From CAZIKF01 sp964539825 (lineage in GTDB: Bacteria; Muiribacteriota; UBA6191), in contig CAZIKF010000001.1 in the NCBI GenBank assembly GCA_964539825.1, positions 1 to 64,000 of the forward strand: DNA of 64,000 bases. The letters run 5' to 3'. Positions 1-9,017 of the stretch are shown here, piece by piece. Both the position numbers and the translations under genes were made by a program. Position 1 is the stretch's first letter. Each line of letters starts with the position of its first letter. The notes under the pieces are model-generated. The model did no database searches. It was not told the origin of the DNA and saw nothing but the letters and a program-made list of their open reading frames with translations.

Positions 1-156
1 GTCCAGTTTTTTAAAAAGAAAAGGCGGCGCTGGGATGGCCGCGTGGTTAAGAATCCCGCCGGACTGGACCTGACACCGTGGGCCTGGCAGAAAATCGGCA
101 TCTCTGCTAAAGAGAGCGTAAATTACAGCGGATACGTCGAATGGAAGTTTCTCTAG
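1..156 (+). CDS. C-terminal end of a double-psi-barrel-like protein (partial)
   Basis: The window opens inside a reading frame on the plus strand that runs 51 codons to a TAG at 154-156. The tail contains a D-L-T-P-W-A-W-Q-K-I-G-I stretch followed by S-G-Y-V-E-W-K-F-L. This resembles the end of RlpA/expansin-type double-psi beta-barrel domains, where a D-L-S-x-x-A-F segment precedes a V-x-W strand. The basic run K-K-K-R-R-R comes before it. The 5' end lies outside the window, so family and function stay uncertain. It converges on the proteasome-like gene with only 15 bases between the stops. Confidence 0.5.
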   Translation, partial: VQFFKKKRRRWDGRVVKNPAGLDLTPWAWQKIGISAKESVNYSGYVEWKFL

Positions 157-171
157 GATCGTGAACAGGCT

Positions 172-744
172 CTAAGCTTTGTTCAGTATTTCCAGTTGAA
201 AGGGAGGTGCTGATTTTGAATGAAATTCCGCTCCTGCTTTTACCCCTCCTAAGGCTATTTCACCAGCGTTGAAACCTTCCAAATCATAGAGGGAATACAT
301 GGCTCCCATGGCATAGCTAGCACCTGATCCGATGGCCCAAAATTTAGTATATTCGATGACTCTACGATCATAGGAAACACCAAAAATACCCTTTGGATTA
401 ACGATCAACATAGACATTTCAGAAGACTCAAAGGAATCATCTTCATCATCTTCGCCATTTAAAAAATAGTGCTCCTTGAGGGATTTATGAAACTTTAACC
501 AAAAGCTGAAGACCTGCTCGGTGTTCTCAAGCTTTGGCGTTTTTTTGTTCTTCTTCAAATAGTGGACCAAAACATTATCGAACACGGCAGGTCCCGAAGT
601 ACCTACCAGGGATTCGCCTACCTTGAGAATCTTATCTGAACTGCGGGTATAGCCATGGGGTTCTCTATGGGAACCGAAGCAGACAAGCGAATCGGAAGCA
701 ATCGCGATTTTCCCATCCTTATGAACAGCTGCAATTGTGGTCAT
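172..744 (-). CDS. Proteasome-fold peptidase, BPH/HslV-like (T1 family)
   Basis: This 190-residue protein starts M-T-T-I-A-A-V. Removal of Met would expose the catalytic N-terminal Thr of Ntn hydrolases. Counting from that Thr, Asp17 lies in I-A-S-D-S and a Lys at about position 37 in S-S-D-K-I, the expected partners of the nucleophile. A G-S-G-A-S-Y-A-M-G-A motif fits the conserved Ser-Gly region. The pattern is closer to the bacterial BPH (proteasome homologue) group than to classical HslV, and no HslU ATPase is nearby. An acidic insert (E-D-D-E-D-D) sits mid-protein. The gene ends a minus-strand run with two PilT-like ATPases 19 bases upstream. A GGGGAGA ribosome site precedes the ATG. Confidence 0.75.
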   Translation of the reverse strand: MTTIAAVHKDGKIAIASDSLVCFGSHREPHGYTRSSDKILKVGESLVGTSGPAVFDNVLVHYLKKNKKTPKLENTEQVFSFWLKFHKSLKEHYFLNGEDDEDDSFESSEMSMLIVNPKGIFGVSYDRRVIEYTKFWAIGSGASYAMGAMYSLYDLEGFNAGEIALGGVKAGAEFHSKSAPPFQLEILNKA

Positions 745-762
745 ATTTACCGATCTCCCCTA

Positions 763-1788
763 CTACTGGCGATACTCTTCGGGAACAGATTCCCAATCAA
801 GAACCTCGTTTGCGACAAGATCTTCATAACCTCGATGATAAGTGAGGCAATCGGGTTTTCCCGCCTGACGCATGAAGTTGAGAATGGGGAAAATTTGGTG
901 TTCTCGAATGTGTTTTCGAGTTGCAGGATAATTCCGAAAGCACTCATAAATCACGTAACTTTTCTCCTGAAACTTGCTATAGATTCGTGTTTGGTGAGTA
1001 ATTCCAAGTAGACTCTTGGCAAGGGAAGCTTGAAGGCCTCGATCTTCGCCATAGCAATAAATAAGCCTCAGCAGGACATTTGAAAGGTCCCTCGCGGTCA
1101 TGGTCGCCAAAACCAGGACCCCTCGAGAGGAAAGCTCCAGGGCTAATTTAAAGGAGGCAAGGTCTTCCATATCCTCAAGTAGGAATACATCCATATCTTC
1201 TCGCATTGATAAACGGGCACTTTCCTGAAGATTGGGAACATCCACCGAGATTAGTCTTCGACTAACCATGCTGGATTGAAACTGAGGGAAGGAACTCTCC
1301 GGTATGCGCTCATAGCAAATGGCATGAATTGACCTTTTCTTTGCCAGGTGGGAAAGCATGGCACGAGCTGTAGTCGATCGGCCGCTATCGCGCATTCCCG
1401 AGACAATCACAAGACCAGGTGTACGAGTGAGAAGTGAATCCGAGCATTTATGAGGGAAAGAACAATCCTCAAGACTTCTGGTATTCGATTCCACTATTTT
1501 CACGCTCAATCCTAATGAACCTCTTTGACGAAAGACTCGTATTCTCAGAGAGTGGAAGCCTTCAAGCGGTAGATATATTTCCACATCTTCCCCATTTAAA
1601 AGGCGTTCTTTTAGATCCGCTTCCAAGAATTCATCCATGATGGAGTATATCTCTGCTGGAACCAGGTCCTTTTCACCCATGGGTTCAGTACGATCCTCTG
1701 ACTTCATATAGGGTCGGGTACCGGAGGTAAGATAAAATCTACGAACCTTTTTCTTTATCGCAAGCTCAGCATAGTCACAGATTTTCAC
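763..1788 (-). CDS. Degenerate PilT-like secretion ATPase
   Basis: A 341-residue protein related to PilT/type II secretion ATPases. The P-loop at residues 131-140 reads G-M-R-D-S-G-R-S-T-T: the invariant Lys is Arg. The Walker B-like region (D-M-D-V-F-L-L-E-D-M-E-D) has lost the usual G-E-M-R-D pattern, so ATP hydrolysis is doubtful. The C-terminal helical domain appears retained. The start is GTG with a GAGGA site 6 bases upstream. It lies 9 bases after the second PilT-like gene and 18 bases before the proteasome-like gene, so the three are probably one operon. It may act as a non-catalytic partner in a hetero-oligomeric ring (inference). Confidence 0.75.
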   Translation of the reverse strand: MKICDYAELAIKKKVRRFYLTSGTRPYMKSEDRTEPMGEKDLVPAEIYSIMDEFLEADLKERLLNGEDVEIYLPLEGFHSLRIRVFRQRGSLGLSVKIVESNTRSLEDCSFPHKCSDSLLTRTPGLVIVSGMRDSGRSTTARAMLSHLAKKRSIHAICYERIPESSFPQFQSSMVSRRLISVDVPNLQESARLSMREDMDVFLLEDMEDLASFKLALELSSRGVLVLATMTARDLSNVLLRLIYCYGEDRGLQASLAKSLLGITHQTRIYSKFQEKSYVIYECFRNYPATRKHIREHQIFPILNFMRQAGKPDCLTYHRGYEDLVANEVLDWESVPEEYRQ

Positions 1789-1797
1789 GAATTTTCC

Positions 1798-3135
1798 TCA
1801 AATTGTAGATTGTCCCTGGTAGCGGGCCAGAAAGGTCTGGTGGTCCGGGATCAAATCAATTACTTCCTGAAGTTCGATTACCCCTTCGTTAAGAAACCGC
1901 TGAAATTGTCTATGGAAAGACACGGTACCGCCTTCAATAGTCTGATGCATATATGGAAGTAGGGAAAGGAGGTTATTTTCACGAATCAGGTTTCTAGCAC
2001 CGGGGTCTACCTTCAGAGATTCTCGAACGGCTATCCTTCCCCCGGTTTTCGTGGGCACAAGAACCTGGCAGGTCGAAAGAGTCAGGGACCGAGAGATTCT
2101 CTCAAGGTAAGGAAGACGGGAAGACTGCGGTACCAATCCGGCCAGAAATTCGAGTGCTCCCTGGCAGGTTTCCGATTGGACTGTACTCAGGACTAATACT
2201 CCACTTTCAGAGAGATTCAAAGCCCAGTCAAGATCCTCCCGCTTATCCAGGGAGCTCAGAAACACCACATCTGCCCCATCCCCCATGGCATGACTCAAAC
2301 CCGTTGCCTTATCTGTAAAATCAGTCCCAAGCTCTCTTTGAACAATCGACGCTCTTTTGTCGGAAAAGAGATATTCAATTGGATCTTCAAGGCTCAGGAT
2401 TCTACACGCGCGGGTGCGGTTCCACTCCTCCATTATGGAAGCACAAGCCATACTTTTACCACTAAGCGCGGGACCGCATATCAGTATCAACCCGCCCTTA
2501 GGGGGTACTGTGATTCCAAGATGACCCAGATAGAGGTCAATTTCCTGCGGCTCTGGGATGGTCTGAGGAACCTGTCGGAAACATATCCCTGGTTTTCGCC
2601 CTTCGTAATAGGCACTGATTTTAAAGCGTGAGATTCCCGGTAACGAGAGGGAACTATTTGCTTGTTTCTCCTTTTGAAATCGAGCGAATTCTTCTGGATT
2701 CAGAACTTCTGCTAACAGACCAAGTATATCGCTTTCGTCATAGCTCGATTCACCGGAGAGTACGCGCAGTTCCCCTGCTTGCCGAACAAGTGGTTTTGAA
2801 TCGGACTTCACATGTAAAGTTTCATAATTCTCTTCTCCGGCTTTTCTCAGCATAGAAAAGAAGAGCATTTCGGGACCCCTTTTGGAAGAGAAGCGTACTT
2901 TGCGCTTCCCAAATCGAGTCTCAATTTTGTTCATTCGAGCGTTAACTTTTTCGAGCTTTTTCTGATCCACTGAGGTTCTGGATAACTTTTCCAGAACTTT
3001 TTTCAGGTAGATGAATTCAACGTTATCGATCGCCTGAAGATCACTCTCTTCAAGATCAATGAGCAGGTTCAGAACCTCTTTGGGGTTCCGAACCTTTTTT
3101 TTCATTTCATTTTTTATGTCCTCAATCCAGCTCAT
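1798..3135 (-). CDS. PilT/GspE-like ATPase with N-terminal helical extension
   Basis: About 445 residues from the ATG at 3135. An upstream TTG at 3186 would add 17 residues but would nearly abut the divergent gene, so I prefer the ATG. Residues 1-100 are charged and probably helical. The ATPase part has a Walker A G-P-A-L-S-G-K-S at 221-228 with Lys intact, and an Asp-box L-S-L-E-D-P-I-E-Y-L-F typical of PilT. The Walker B/His-box area (G-A-D-V-V-F-L-S-S-L-D-K-R) is weakened. PilT proteins power pilus retraction, but no pilin, PilC or secretin genes are in the window. It is first in an operon with a second, more degenerate paralogue and a proteasome-like protein. Confidence 0.78.
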   Translation of the reverse strand: MSWIEDIKNEMKKKVRNPKEVLNLLIDLEESDLQAIDNVEFIYLKKVLEKLSRTSVDQKKLEKVNARMNKIETRFGKRKVRFSSKRGPEMLFFSMLRKAGEENYETLHVKSDSKPLVRQAGELRVLSGESSYDESDILGLLAEVLNPEEFARFQKEKQANSSLSLPGISRFKISAYYEGRKPGICFRQVPQTIPEPQEIDLYLGHLGITVPPKGGLILICGPALSGKSMACASIMEEWNRTRACRILSLEDPIEYLFSDKRASIVQRELGTDFTDKATGLSHAMGDGADVVFLSSLDKREDLDWALNLSESGVLVLSTVQSETCQGALEFLAGLVPQSSRLPYLERISRSLTLSTCQVLVPTKTGGRIAVRESLKVDPGARNLIRENNLLSLLPYMHQTIEGGTVSFHRQFQRFLNEGVIELQEVIDLIPDHQTFLARYQGQSTI

Positions 3136-3193
3136 ACGGCTCAATTCCCACTCATAGACAGCCCTAACTCTTCCCTGTATTATCAATGTCGCT

Positions 3194-3916
3194 ATGTCTA
3201 CCGCGTTACGTCGTCTCTACAGTGTCCTTCTCATACTTCAGGTTCTAATTAACCAGTCCTATGCTGAGACACAAGGTTGGCACTATTACCATGAAGAATT
3301 TTCAGGTGCTAACAACAGTATAGAAATTATTACTCCGGGATTCTTCTCCATTCACCTGTCTAAGACTCTTAAGAATCTTTCCTCCAAGGGTGTACATATT
3401 CGAATCCTTTTGGATTCCTCCAACCTTGATGATCCCACCAACAGTATCGGCACACTTAAGGATAATATTTCTGTCAGAATCCTGGAAGAATCCAGGCTTA
3501 TCCCTCTGACATTAATCATTATAGATCGTACCAGAGTACTGATGGGAGGTGACCATCTCAACGATTCCGAACAAAGTAACTTCCGCCCCCTTAAAATCTC
3601 TGACCCAAAAACCGTGAAAAGTTATGCAGCCCAACTGCAGAAACTATGGTCTGAAGCGGATCCCGTCTATACACTTAAGGTCCTGCGCGCGATAGAGTTT
3701 AGCGCTGAAATTGATACGATATCCACCCGCCAAATAGATGCCGGTTATCCCAGATCAACTCAGAGTACTGGCAACTTCGTTGCATCTGTACATTCCAAGA
3801 TCTATCATCGAACAAATAGTCGTTCCGCAAAGAAAATTAAACCACAAAATCGTATTTACTTTAAAAACGAATCAGAAGCGCGTAAATCAAACCGAAGTAG
3901 AGCTAAAAACTTCTGA
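3194..3916 (+). CDS. Exported PLD-fold protein with Ada-like C-terminus, both sites degenerate
   Basis: A 240-residue protein with a signal peptide (residues 1-24, A-x-A-like end S-Y-A). Residues about 40-160 follow the phospholipase D/Nuc fold: a V-H-I-R-I-L-L-D-S-S strand, then L-I-I-I-D-R-T-R-V-L-M-G-G, the position of the HKD motif, but His and Lys are replaced by Pro and Thr. Residues 194-240 match the small Ada-type zinc domain (S-K-I-Y-H-R, K-P-Q-N-R-I-Y-F-K) although every expected Cys is substituted (N-S, A-K-N-F). It therefore looks like a secreted binding protein rather than a nuclease. It begins a plus-strand set with the glycosyltransferase 5 bases downstream. Confidence 0.65.
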   Translation: MSTALRRLYSVLLILQVLINQSYAETQGWHYYHEEFSGANNSIEIITPGFFSIHLSKTLKNLSSKGVHIRILLDSSNLDDPTNSIGTLKDNISVRILEESRLIPLTLIIIDRTRVLMGGDHLNDSEQSNFRPLKISDPKTVKSYAAQLQKLWSEADPVYTLKVLRAIEFSAEIDTISTRQIDAGYPRSTQSTGNFVASVHSKIYHRTNSRSAKKIKPQNRIYFKNESEARKSNRSRAKNF

Positions 3917-3920
3917 ATTC

Positions 3921-5006
3921 ATGATTCCCATTCCCCCTGTAATTAAGAATATCCTACTCATTCGCCTGGGTGCGATCGGCGATGTGGTTCAAACCCTTCC
4001 CACCGTTGAGCAGCTGAAAATAAATTTCCCAGAAGCCAAAATTCACTGGGCAATTGAGAGCAAATCTTATCCAATCGTTGAACATCATCCCGGGATTGAA
4101 TTTCATATTTTCCCCAAAGAAAAATTACGGTTCAACAAGCCGCTTTCAGCCCTGTTAAGCCTCAATCGATTTCGGTTAAAACTACAGGAAGTTCAATTTG
4201 ATCTGGCAATCGATTTACAGGGTCTAATGAAATCAGGACTCGTAGCCTGGATGAGCAATGCCAGAAAAAGCATCGGATTTCACCATTTGAACACGAGGGA
4301 AGGAAATAGCCTCCTTCTGGATACAACTCTTCCACCCCTAAAAGAACGAATCATGCACAGAATTGATTTCTATCAGCAAATCATAGAGCACCTCGGTGGT
4401 CGACTCGAGCCGCTGGAAGATCCCTTCGCCTTTACATTTACAGAGCCCGAACAAAAAAATTTGAAAGTCCTTTTGCATCGACTGCGAATTAAAAAACCTT
4501 TTTTTCTTCTCAACCTTGGAGCCAGCAAACAAACCAAGCGCTGGACCTCTCAGGGCTTTGCAAACCTGATCAAAAGAATCCAGTCGACTTATCCCAAACA
4601 TTATTTCCTTCTCACAGGCGCTGGTAAGGAGGATTCTCTATTTGAGTTAGAAATACTGAAACTTTTACCTCCCCATAGTGTTCAAAGTGCGGTGAATAAA
4701 ACCAGCCTGAGGGAATTGGCCTTACTGACCCAACAGGCTGCATTTCTCATATCGGGAGATAGTCTCGCACTGCACCTGGGGAGTGCGTTTAAAACACCTA
4801 GTATCGGCCTCTTTGGGGGATCGGCTCTGGCTGTTGAGACCGGGCCGTATTGGGCTCCATACCCTGGACTTGATCATAAAATTCCTTGTTATCCCTGTCG
4901 AAAAAGGACCTGCTCACATCATTCCTGTATGGTCAATTTAAGTGCGGAACAAGTCTTCCAGACCCTGCTCAAACTATATAAACCCCCGACCAAAGGGAAA
5001 TCTTAA
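3921..5006 (+). CDS. Heptosyltransferase-like glycosyltransferase family 9
   Basis: About 361 residues from the ATG at 3921. A longer frame from 3738 overlaps the previous gene and lacks similarity. The N-terminus I-L-L-I-R-L-G-A-I-G-D-V-V-Q-T-L-P is the diagnostic GT9 motif. The middle has D-L-A-I-D-L-Q-G-L and L-L-N-L-G-A-S-K-Q-T-K-R-W, and the nucleotide-sugar region I-S-G-D-S-L-A-L-H-L-G. The Cys-rich tail (C-Y-P-C-R-K-R-T-C...C-M-V) is common in WaaC/WaaF/RfaF homologues. GT9 enzymes transfer heptose to lipid A-core, so this supports an LPS-bearing diderm. The exact acceptor cannot be told. The FHA gene follows after 63 bases. Confidence 0.88.
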   Translation: MIPIPPVIKNILLIRLGAIGDVVQTLPTVEQLKINFPEAKIHWAIESKSYPIVEHHPGIEFHIFPKEKLRFNKPLSALLSLNRFRLKLQEVQFDLAIDLQGLMKSGLVAWMSNARKSIGFHHLNTREGNSLLLDTTLPPLKERIMHRIDFYQQIIEHLGGRLEPLEDPFAFTFTEPEQKNLKVLLHRLRIKKPFFLLNLGASKQTKRWTSQGFANLIKRIQSTYPKHYFLLTGAGKEDSLFELEILKLLPPHSVQSAVNKTSLRELALLTQQAAFLISGDSLALHLGSAFKTPSIGLFGGSALAVETGPYWAPYPGLDHKIPCYPCRKRTCSHHSCMVNLSAEQVFQTLLKLYKPPTKGKS

Positions 5007-5069
5007 TCCCTCTATCCCTGTTGCAGGGACATCTCTTTCGGTACAATAGGATATAGGTCCCACTTTAAT

Positions 5070-6197
5070 ATGAGTGTTCGAGTTCTCTTTCATATACGCG
5101 GAATCAAGTCTCGCCAGAGCCATGAAATGGTCTTGGAGGAGTCCTCGATCATTCGAGTAGGACGAGTGGAAGAAAACCATATTCCCATTCGAGATCAAAG
5201 AGTTTCAAGATACCATCTTCAGCTGGAATACCGTGATCATGTCCTTGTGGTCAGGGATCTCAATTCAAAATACGGCACTTATTATCAAGACCATAGAGTA
5301 GAGGGATCTCTGGTTCTCAAGCCCGGCGAAATCTTGACAGTTGGAGATACGGAGCTTTTTTTTGAGATCCTGGGAGAAGAGTACTTGCCCGCTGAAGCTA
5401 AACTCAATCAACACCCTATTGTCTCAGAACCACAAGGCATCAGGGACTCACTTCACTTTTATCTTGAACAGGACCTGGTCCCATTTCGACGTCGTCGTGA
5501 AGTGAAGCCTCCCGATCATATGGTGAGAATTCTCCTACGAACTTTGTTTGTCCCCTTTGTTGTGCTCTTCGGGCTTTTTGTACTCTTCCCATCCTTTATT
5601 TCCTGCCTTATCACACTTGGCTACGCTGGAATTGCCCTGGCTCTCTCCAATAATCTTCTGAGCAGAAGCGCTCAGAAGGAATCGTTTTCCCTTCCGGTCA
5701 CACTTGAAATCAAAAGACTCCATCAGCGAATTCAGGAAAAGATCAACGCTCTTCCAGAGGTGGAACAGCGCCTCATGCAAGACATTTCAGATGAGATCAC
5801 AAAATTTGTGAACACTAGAATGCACTCTATGGAAAAGGATATCTATACTCTGAACCAGTCTTTGATACCTGGAATGGGTCAGCGATTAGAGCGAAAGAAA
5901 GCCTCCGTCGAGGAAAAGCTGGTTGAAAAACAGGATAGAACCATACGTACGCAGCTCAAACGAAGTCTATCCATTCTCATGCGGCAGATCAAACTCCACG
6001 ACAAGATCAAGAATCTTCTCACCGGGCTCATCTTGAGACTTGAGGACTTTCAGGCCCAACTGCAAATACTCGAGGGCACCATAGTAGCCCAGGGCTTCAT
6101 ACAAGCCCCTACCGAGTTCGCTAACAATTTCCTGGAACTACAACAGGATATAGATCGATTCTATGAAGAATACAAGAATCTGGAGAGACTCGAATAG
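5070..6197 (+). CDS. FHA-domain membrane protein with coiled-coil tail
   Basis: A 375-residue protein. Residues about 5-105 form a forkhead-associated domain: Gly31-Arg32, Ser46-Arg47-x-His49 and N-S-K-Y-G-T at 65-70 are the phosphothreonine-binding signature. Residues about 150-195 hold a hydrophobic hairpin (two membrane segments), followed by about 170 residues of charged helix with coiled-coil character. A cytosolic FHA domain would read Ser/Thr phosphorylation and the tail would form a scaffold; no Ser/Thr kinase is in the window. The layout resembles the 22501 protein, which has the same membrane hairpin plus coiled coil without FHA. A weak TTGCAG/TACAAT promoter-like pair (15-base spacer) lies at 5021-5047. 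Confidence 0.85.
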   Translation: MSVRVLFHIRGIKSRQSHEMVLEESSIIRVGRVEENHIPIRDQRVSRYHLQLEYRDHVLVVRDLNSKYGTYYQDHRVEGSLVLKPGEILTVGDTELFFEILGEEYLPAEAKLNQHPIVSEPQGIRDSLHFYLEQDLVPFRRRREVKPPDHMVRILLRTLFVPFVVLFGLFVLFPSFISCLITLGYAGIALALSNNLLSRSAQKESFSLPVTLEIKRLHQRIQEKINALPEVEQRLMQDISDEITKFVNTRMHSMEKDIYTLNQSLIPGMGQRLERKKASVEEKLVEKQDRTIRTQLKRSLSILMRQIKLHDKIKNLLTGLILRLEDFQAQLQILEGTIVAQGFIQAPTEFANNFLELQQDIDRFYEEYKNLERLE

Positions 6198-6237
6198 ATT
6201 TTAGCCTACCTGCTTAATTGAAGCCCCTGTGAGGCTC

Positions 6238-7575
6238 CTAGCTACTTTGTCCCGTGAATTTAAAACCCTCGATTTTCAGGGCTGGCAAGCTGGTTCTTCC
6301 GAAGCCTCTCAGGCTCCATTTATCCTTTGAAATAGCTGCTACGTTTTGGAATACCCTGGGGAGGGATTCATTGTAGCGAAGATTTTTCAGTCCGGTTGAG
6401 ATCTCTCCATCTTCAATCAGAAAAGTTCCGTCTCTGGTCATACCGGTAATTGTCATTTTCCCAGGGTCAATGACGTTGTCATAGAAAAATCGGGTAACCA
6501 AAATTCCCCTCTTGGTGTTTTTAACCATTTCATCCAGACTCTGATCCCCACCTTGCATGCCCAGGTTCAAAGGCAAAGGACCCGGGCGACTCGGATAAGG
6601 TAGAGCGTGTCCAGTGGACGCCTCGAACCCCAGTTTTTTCGCGGTGGACCGATCCAGAACCGGTCCCATGAATTTTCCGTTCTCGATGAGGGTCTGTCGG
6701 GACCTGGCAGATCCTTCAAAGTCAAAGGGACATCCAAAACTCTCCGGGGACAGGTAATCGTCAATGAGGGTGATATTTTCTCCCAGAACCTGTTGCCCAA
6801 CCTTGCCGGAAAAATAAGACCTTCCTTCAGCGCATGGAAGCCCTCCTAATCCAAGGTATCCCAGAAACATAACTAAACTCTCTACCGCTGGTGGCTCCAA
6901 AATCACCGTATACTCCCCCTCGGGAAGCAATCCGGGTTTCTCACTGGCAAGGGCTTTTTGAAGAGCACGTTCATAGAGTTCCTCCGCTCTAATCTTAGAA
7001 AGTTCGTGAGAATGAGACTCAGCCCACCCACTCCCTCCCTGAGGTGTCATGATAGACAGGGTGAAATTGGCGTCTGTACAAACATGGTACTGGAACAAGC
7101 CATGTGAATTTCCAATGCATGCAATGCTGTCTCCATGGGAAAAAGCACCGGCCACTTCCACATTCCTGGCACTGGCATCCTCAAAGATCTGCCCCATACC
7201 CTTTAGCTTTTCCTGAAAGTCAGCAGCGATGGTTTTTTCACAATAGAACTTATCATCAATACACTCTTGATCGGAGCCATGGAATCCACAGAAATCAGGA
7301 TCTTCTTTTTGATGGGATGCGATCAGTTCGGCCTTTTGAATTGACTCTAAAAGTTCTTTTCCAAAAAACCGGTTACAGCTTGCGTTTCCAACTTTTTGAC
7401 CATCTGCAACCTGGACCTTGAGGGTATAATCCTTCTTCATCAAATTCTGGTAGACATGGTTTTTACCAATTCTGGCCAATTGCTTCTTACCCCCGGAAAG
7501 CATCACCTGAAGGTCGCTGCCGCACTGAGACTTGGCTTCCTGAAAGATACTTCTGGCTTTATCAACACCAATCAT
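6238..7575 (-). CDS. pmbA: TldE/PmbA protease-family subunit
   Basis: About 446 residues from the ATG at 7575, which sits in an ATGA overlap with the tldD stop and follows a GGGGG site; the longer frame to 7689 is not needed. TldD/TldE form a heterodimeric metalloprotease that degrades unfolded peptides and matures some ribosomally made peptides. TldE lacks the zinc motif, and none is seen here. C-terminal features such as G-M-Q-G-G-D-Q-S-L-D-E-M and K-N-T-K-R-G-I-L-V-T-R-F match the family, including the late G-E-I-S-T-G-L-K-N-L-R-Y segment. Its partner is immediately upstream. Confidence 0.9.
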   Translation of the reverse strand: MIGVDKARSIFQEAKSQCGSDLQVMLSGGKKQLARIGKNHVYQNLMKKDYTLKVQVADGQKVGNASCNRFFGKELLESIQKAELIASHQKEDPDFCGFHGSDQECIDDKFYCEKTIAADFQEKLKGMGQIFEDASARNVEVAGAFSHGDSIACIGNSHGLFQYHVCTDANFTLSIMTPQGGSGWAESHSHELSKIRAEELYERALQKALASEKPGLLPEGEYTVILEPPAVESLVMFLGYLGLGGLPCAEGRSYFSGKVGQQVLGENITLIDDYLSPESFGCPFDFEGSARSRQTLIENGKFMGPVLDRSTAKKLGFEASTGHALPYPSRPGPLPLNLGMQGGDQSLDEMVKNTKRGILVTRFFYDNVIDPGKMTITGMTRDGTFLIEDGEISTGLKNLRYNESLPRVFQNVAAISKDKWSLRGFGRTSLPALKIEGFKFTGQSS

Positions 7576-9017
7576 CTTGATACCCCCACTCTCACATTTG
7601 AGAATTTCGCATAGGAAACTCCATGGCCTACGCGCGCTACCTGCATGGGCTGACCCTTTCCGCAATGAGGTGTCCCCCAGACCTCCCACTCCTTCTCAGA
7701 GGCAATCCCTTCACAACCACCCCAAAACTCAGGCGTGATTCCCGTATAAGTAGGATGCTTGACCATTTTCGTGATCTTGCCGTTCTCTATGAGCCAGCCA
7801 ATTTCTGTACCAAACTGAAAATTCCAGCGTTTATCATCAATGGACCAGGAAGAATTATCTGTAAGATACATACCCCTTCTGGTGGATGAGATAAGTTCTT
7901 CGAGAGATTCCTCCCCAGGGGCTAAATGAACATTTGTCATGCGCACAATGGGAATGTGATTCCAACCCTGGGCCCTGGCCGCTCCATTGGAGACTCCATT
8001 TTCAAATTCGGCACTATCACGGGATTTGAGATACCCCACAAATACTCCATCTTTCACGATGTCTGTCCGCGAGCAGGGAACTCCTTCATCATCATATTTG
8101 GAGGAACCGATGAACTGTGGACTGGTGCCATCCTGGAATAGGTTCACTTTCTTAGAACCGTATTGAAAAGCATTGCGCTTATCGAGGGTCAGGAAACTAG
8201 TTCCTGCAAAATTGGCCTCGTAGCCCAGTACACGGTCCAATTCAACTGCGTGACCACAGCTCTCGTGAACTTGCAAAACCAATTGAGATTTACCCAGGAT
8301 GAGATCCATCCTTTCTTCAGGACAAGACATGGCTGTGTGAAGCTGGACTACCTCACTGCCAAGTCGAGGGGCTTCACGCTTCAAATCCATTTCACGGATG
8401 AATTCATAGCCTGCCATCCGGTGATTACCTCGAAAATTTGAAGGATACGACCGTACCTGAACCTCACCGCCCAGAAGACACATGGCCGAAATTCCACCAC
8501 CAGAGTGAAGCACTTCCTGCTCCACACAGCTTCCTTCCGAATCCATGAATATCCTTTGCTCCTTATGAAAATCCAGACTGCCGGTAGTCAAAGCAACACC
8601 CTCAACACCATCCATAATCTCTGTACAAGAAATCAAGAGATCGAGTTTTTCTTCCAGGGGCACTTCAAAGGGGTCCTCTTCAAAAGGGGATGCCCATTTA
8701 TCTTCTACCACCGGCTTCTGTGCGAGATTGAGGGGAGTATCCCCTGCCCTTGCCGAGGCCTTGGCCAGGTTCACAGCCCGCTCCACCGCTGTTCGCATTC
8801 TTTCCTCGCTCTCCACATCAGGATTGGCCGCGAAACCCCACGAACCAGAGTGAAGAACTCGTACCCCGATTCCCCAGTCCAGGTGAGAATCAACTCCCTG
8901 TACAGAGGAATTTTTCACGGAAATAGATTCGGACTTGAGACAGGTCCAGCGAGCATCGGCATATTGAGCACCTAATGACTGGGCGTATTCGATGGCATTT
9001 TTTAAAAGTCTTTTCAT
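7572..9017 (-). CDS. tldD: TldD metalloprotease catalytic subunit
   Basis: A 481-residue zinc protease. The catalytic H-E-S-C-G-H-A-V-E-L-D carries the HExxxH motif, and W-G-T-P-H-C-G-K-G-Q-P supplies the third ligand Cys near the C-terminus. Length matches the family. Its stop overlaps the tldE start by 4 bases, so the two are co-translated. A GGGAAGGA site precedes the ATG. The upstream 320-base spacer carries a copy of a dispersed intergenic repeat. The nearby OPT peptide transporter and the window's pepA suggest active peptide use. Confidence 0.93.
   Translation of the reverse strand: MKRLLKNAIEYAQSLGAQYADARWTCLKSESISVKNSSVQGVDSHLDWGIGVRVLHSGSWGFAANPDVESEERMRTAVERAVNLAKASARAGDTPLNLAQKPVVEDKWASPFEEDPFEVPLEEKLDLLISCTEIMDGVEGVALTTGSLDFHKEQRIFMDSEGSCVEQEVLHSGGGISAMCLLGGEVQVRSYPSNFRGNHRMAGYEFIREMDLKREAPRLGSEVVQLHTAMSCPEERMDLILGKSQLVLQVHESCGHAVELDRVLGYEANFAGTSFLTLDKRNAFQYGSKKVNLFQDGTSPQFIGSSKYDDEGVPCSRTDIVKDGVFVGYLKSRDSAEFENGVSNGAARAQGWNHIPIVRMTNVHLAPGEESLEELISSTRRGMYLTDNSSWSIDDKRWNFQFGTEIGWLIENGKITKMVKHPTYTGITPEFWGGCEGIASEKEWEVWGTPHCGKGQPMQVARVGHGVSYAKFSNVRVGVSR

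Noticed and set aside
3138..3186. Longer start of the second PilT-like gene at TTG 3186
   Set aside because: It would leave 7 bases to the divergent gene; the ATG at 3135 begins the charged N-terminus.
7104..8975. Several plus-strand frames of 70-156 codons
   Set aside because: All lie antisense within the well-supported tldD and pmbA genes.
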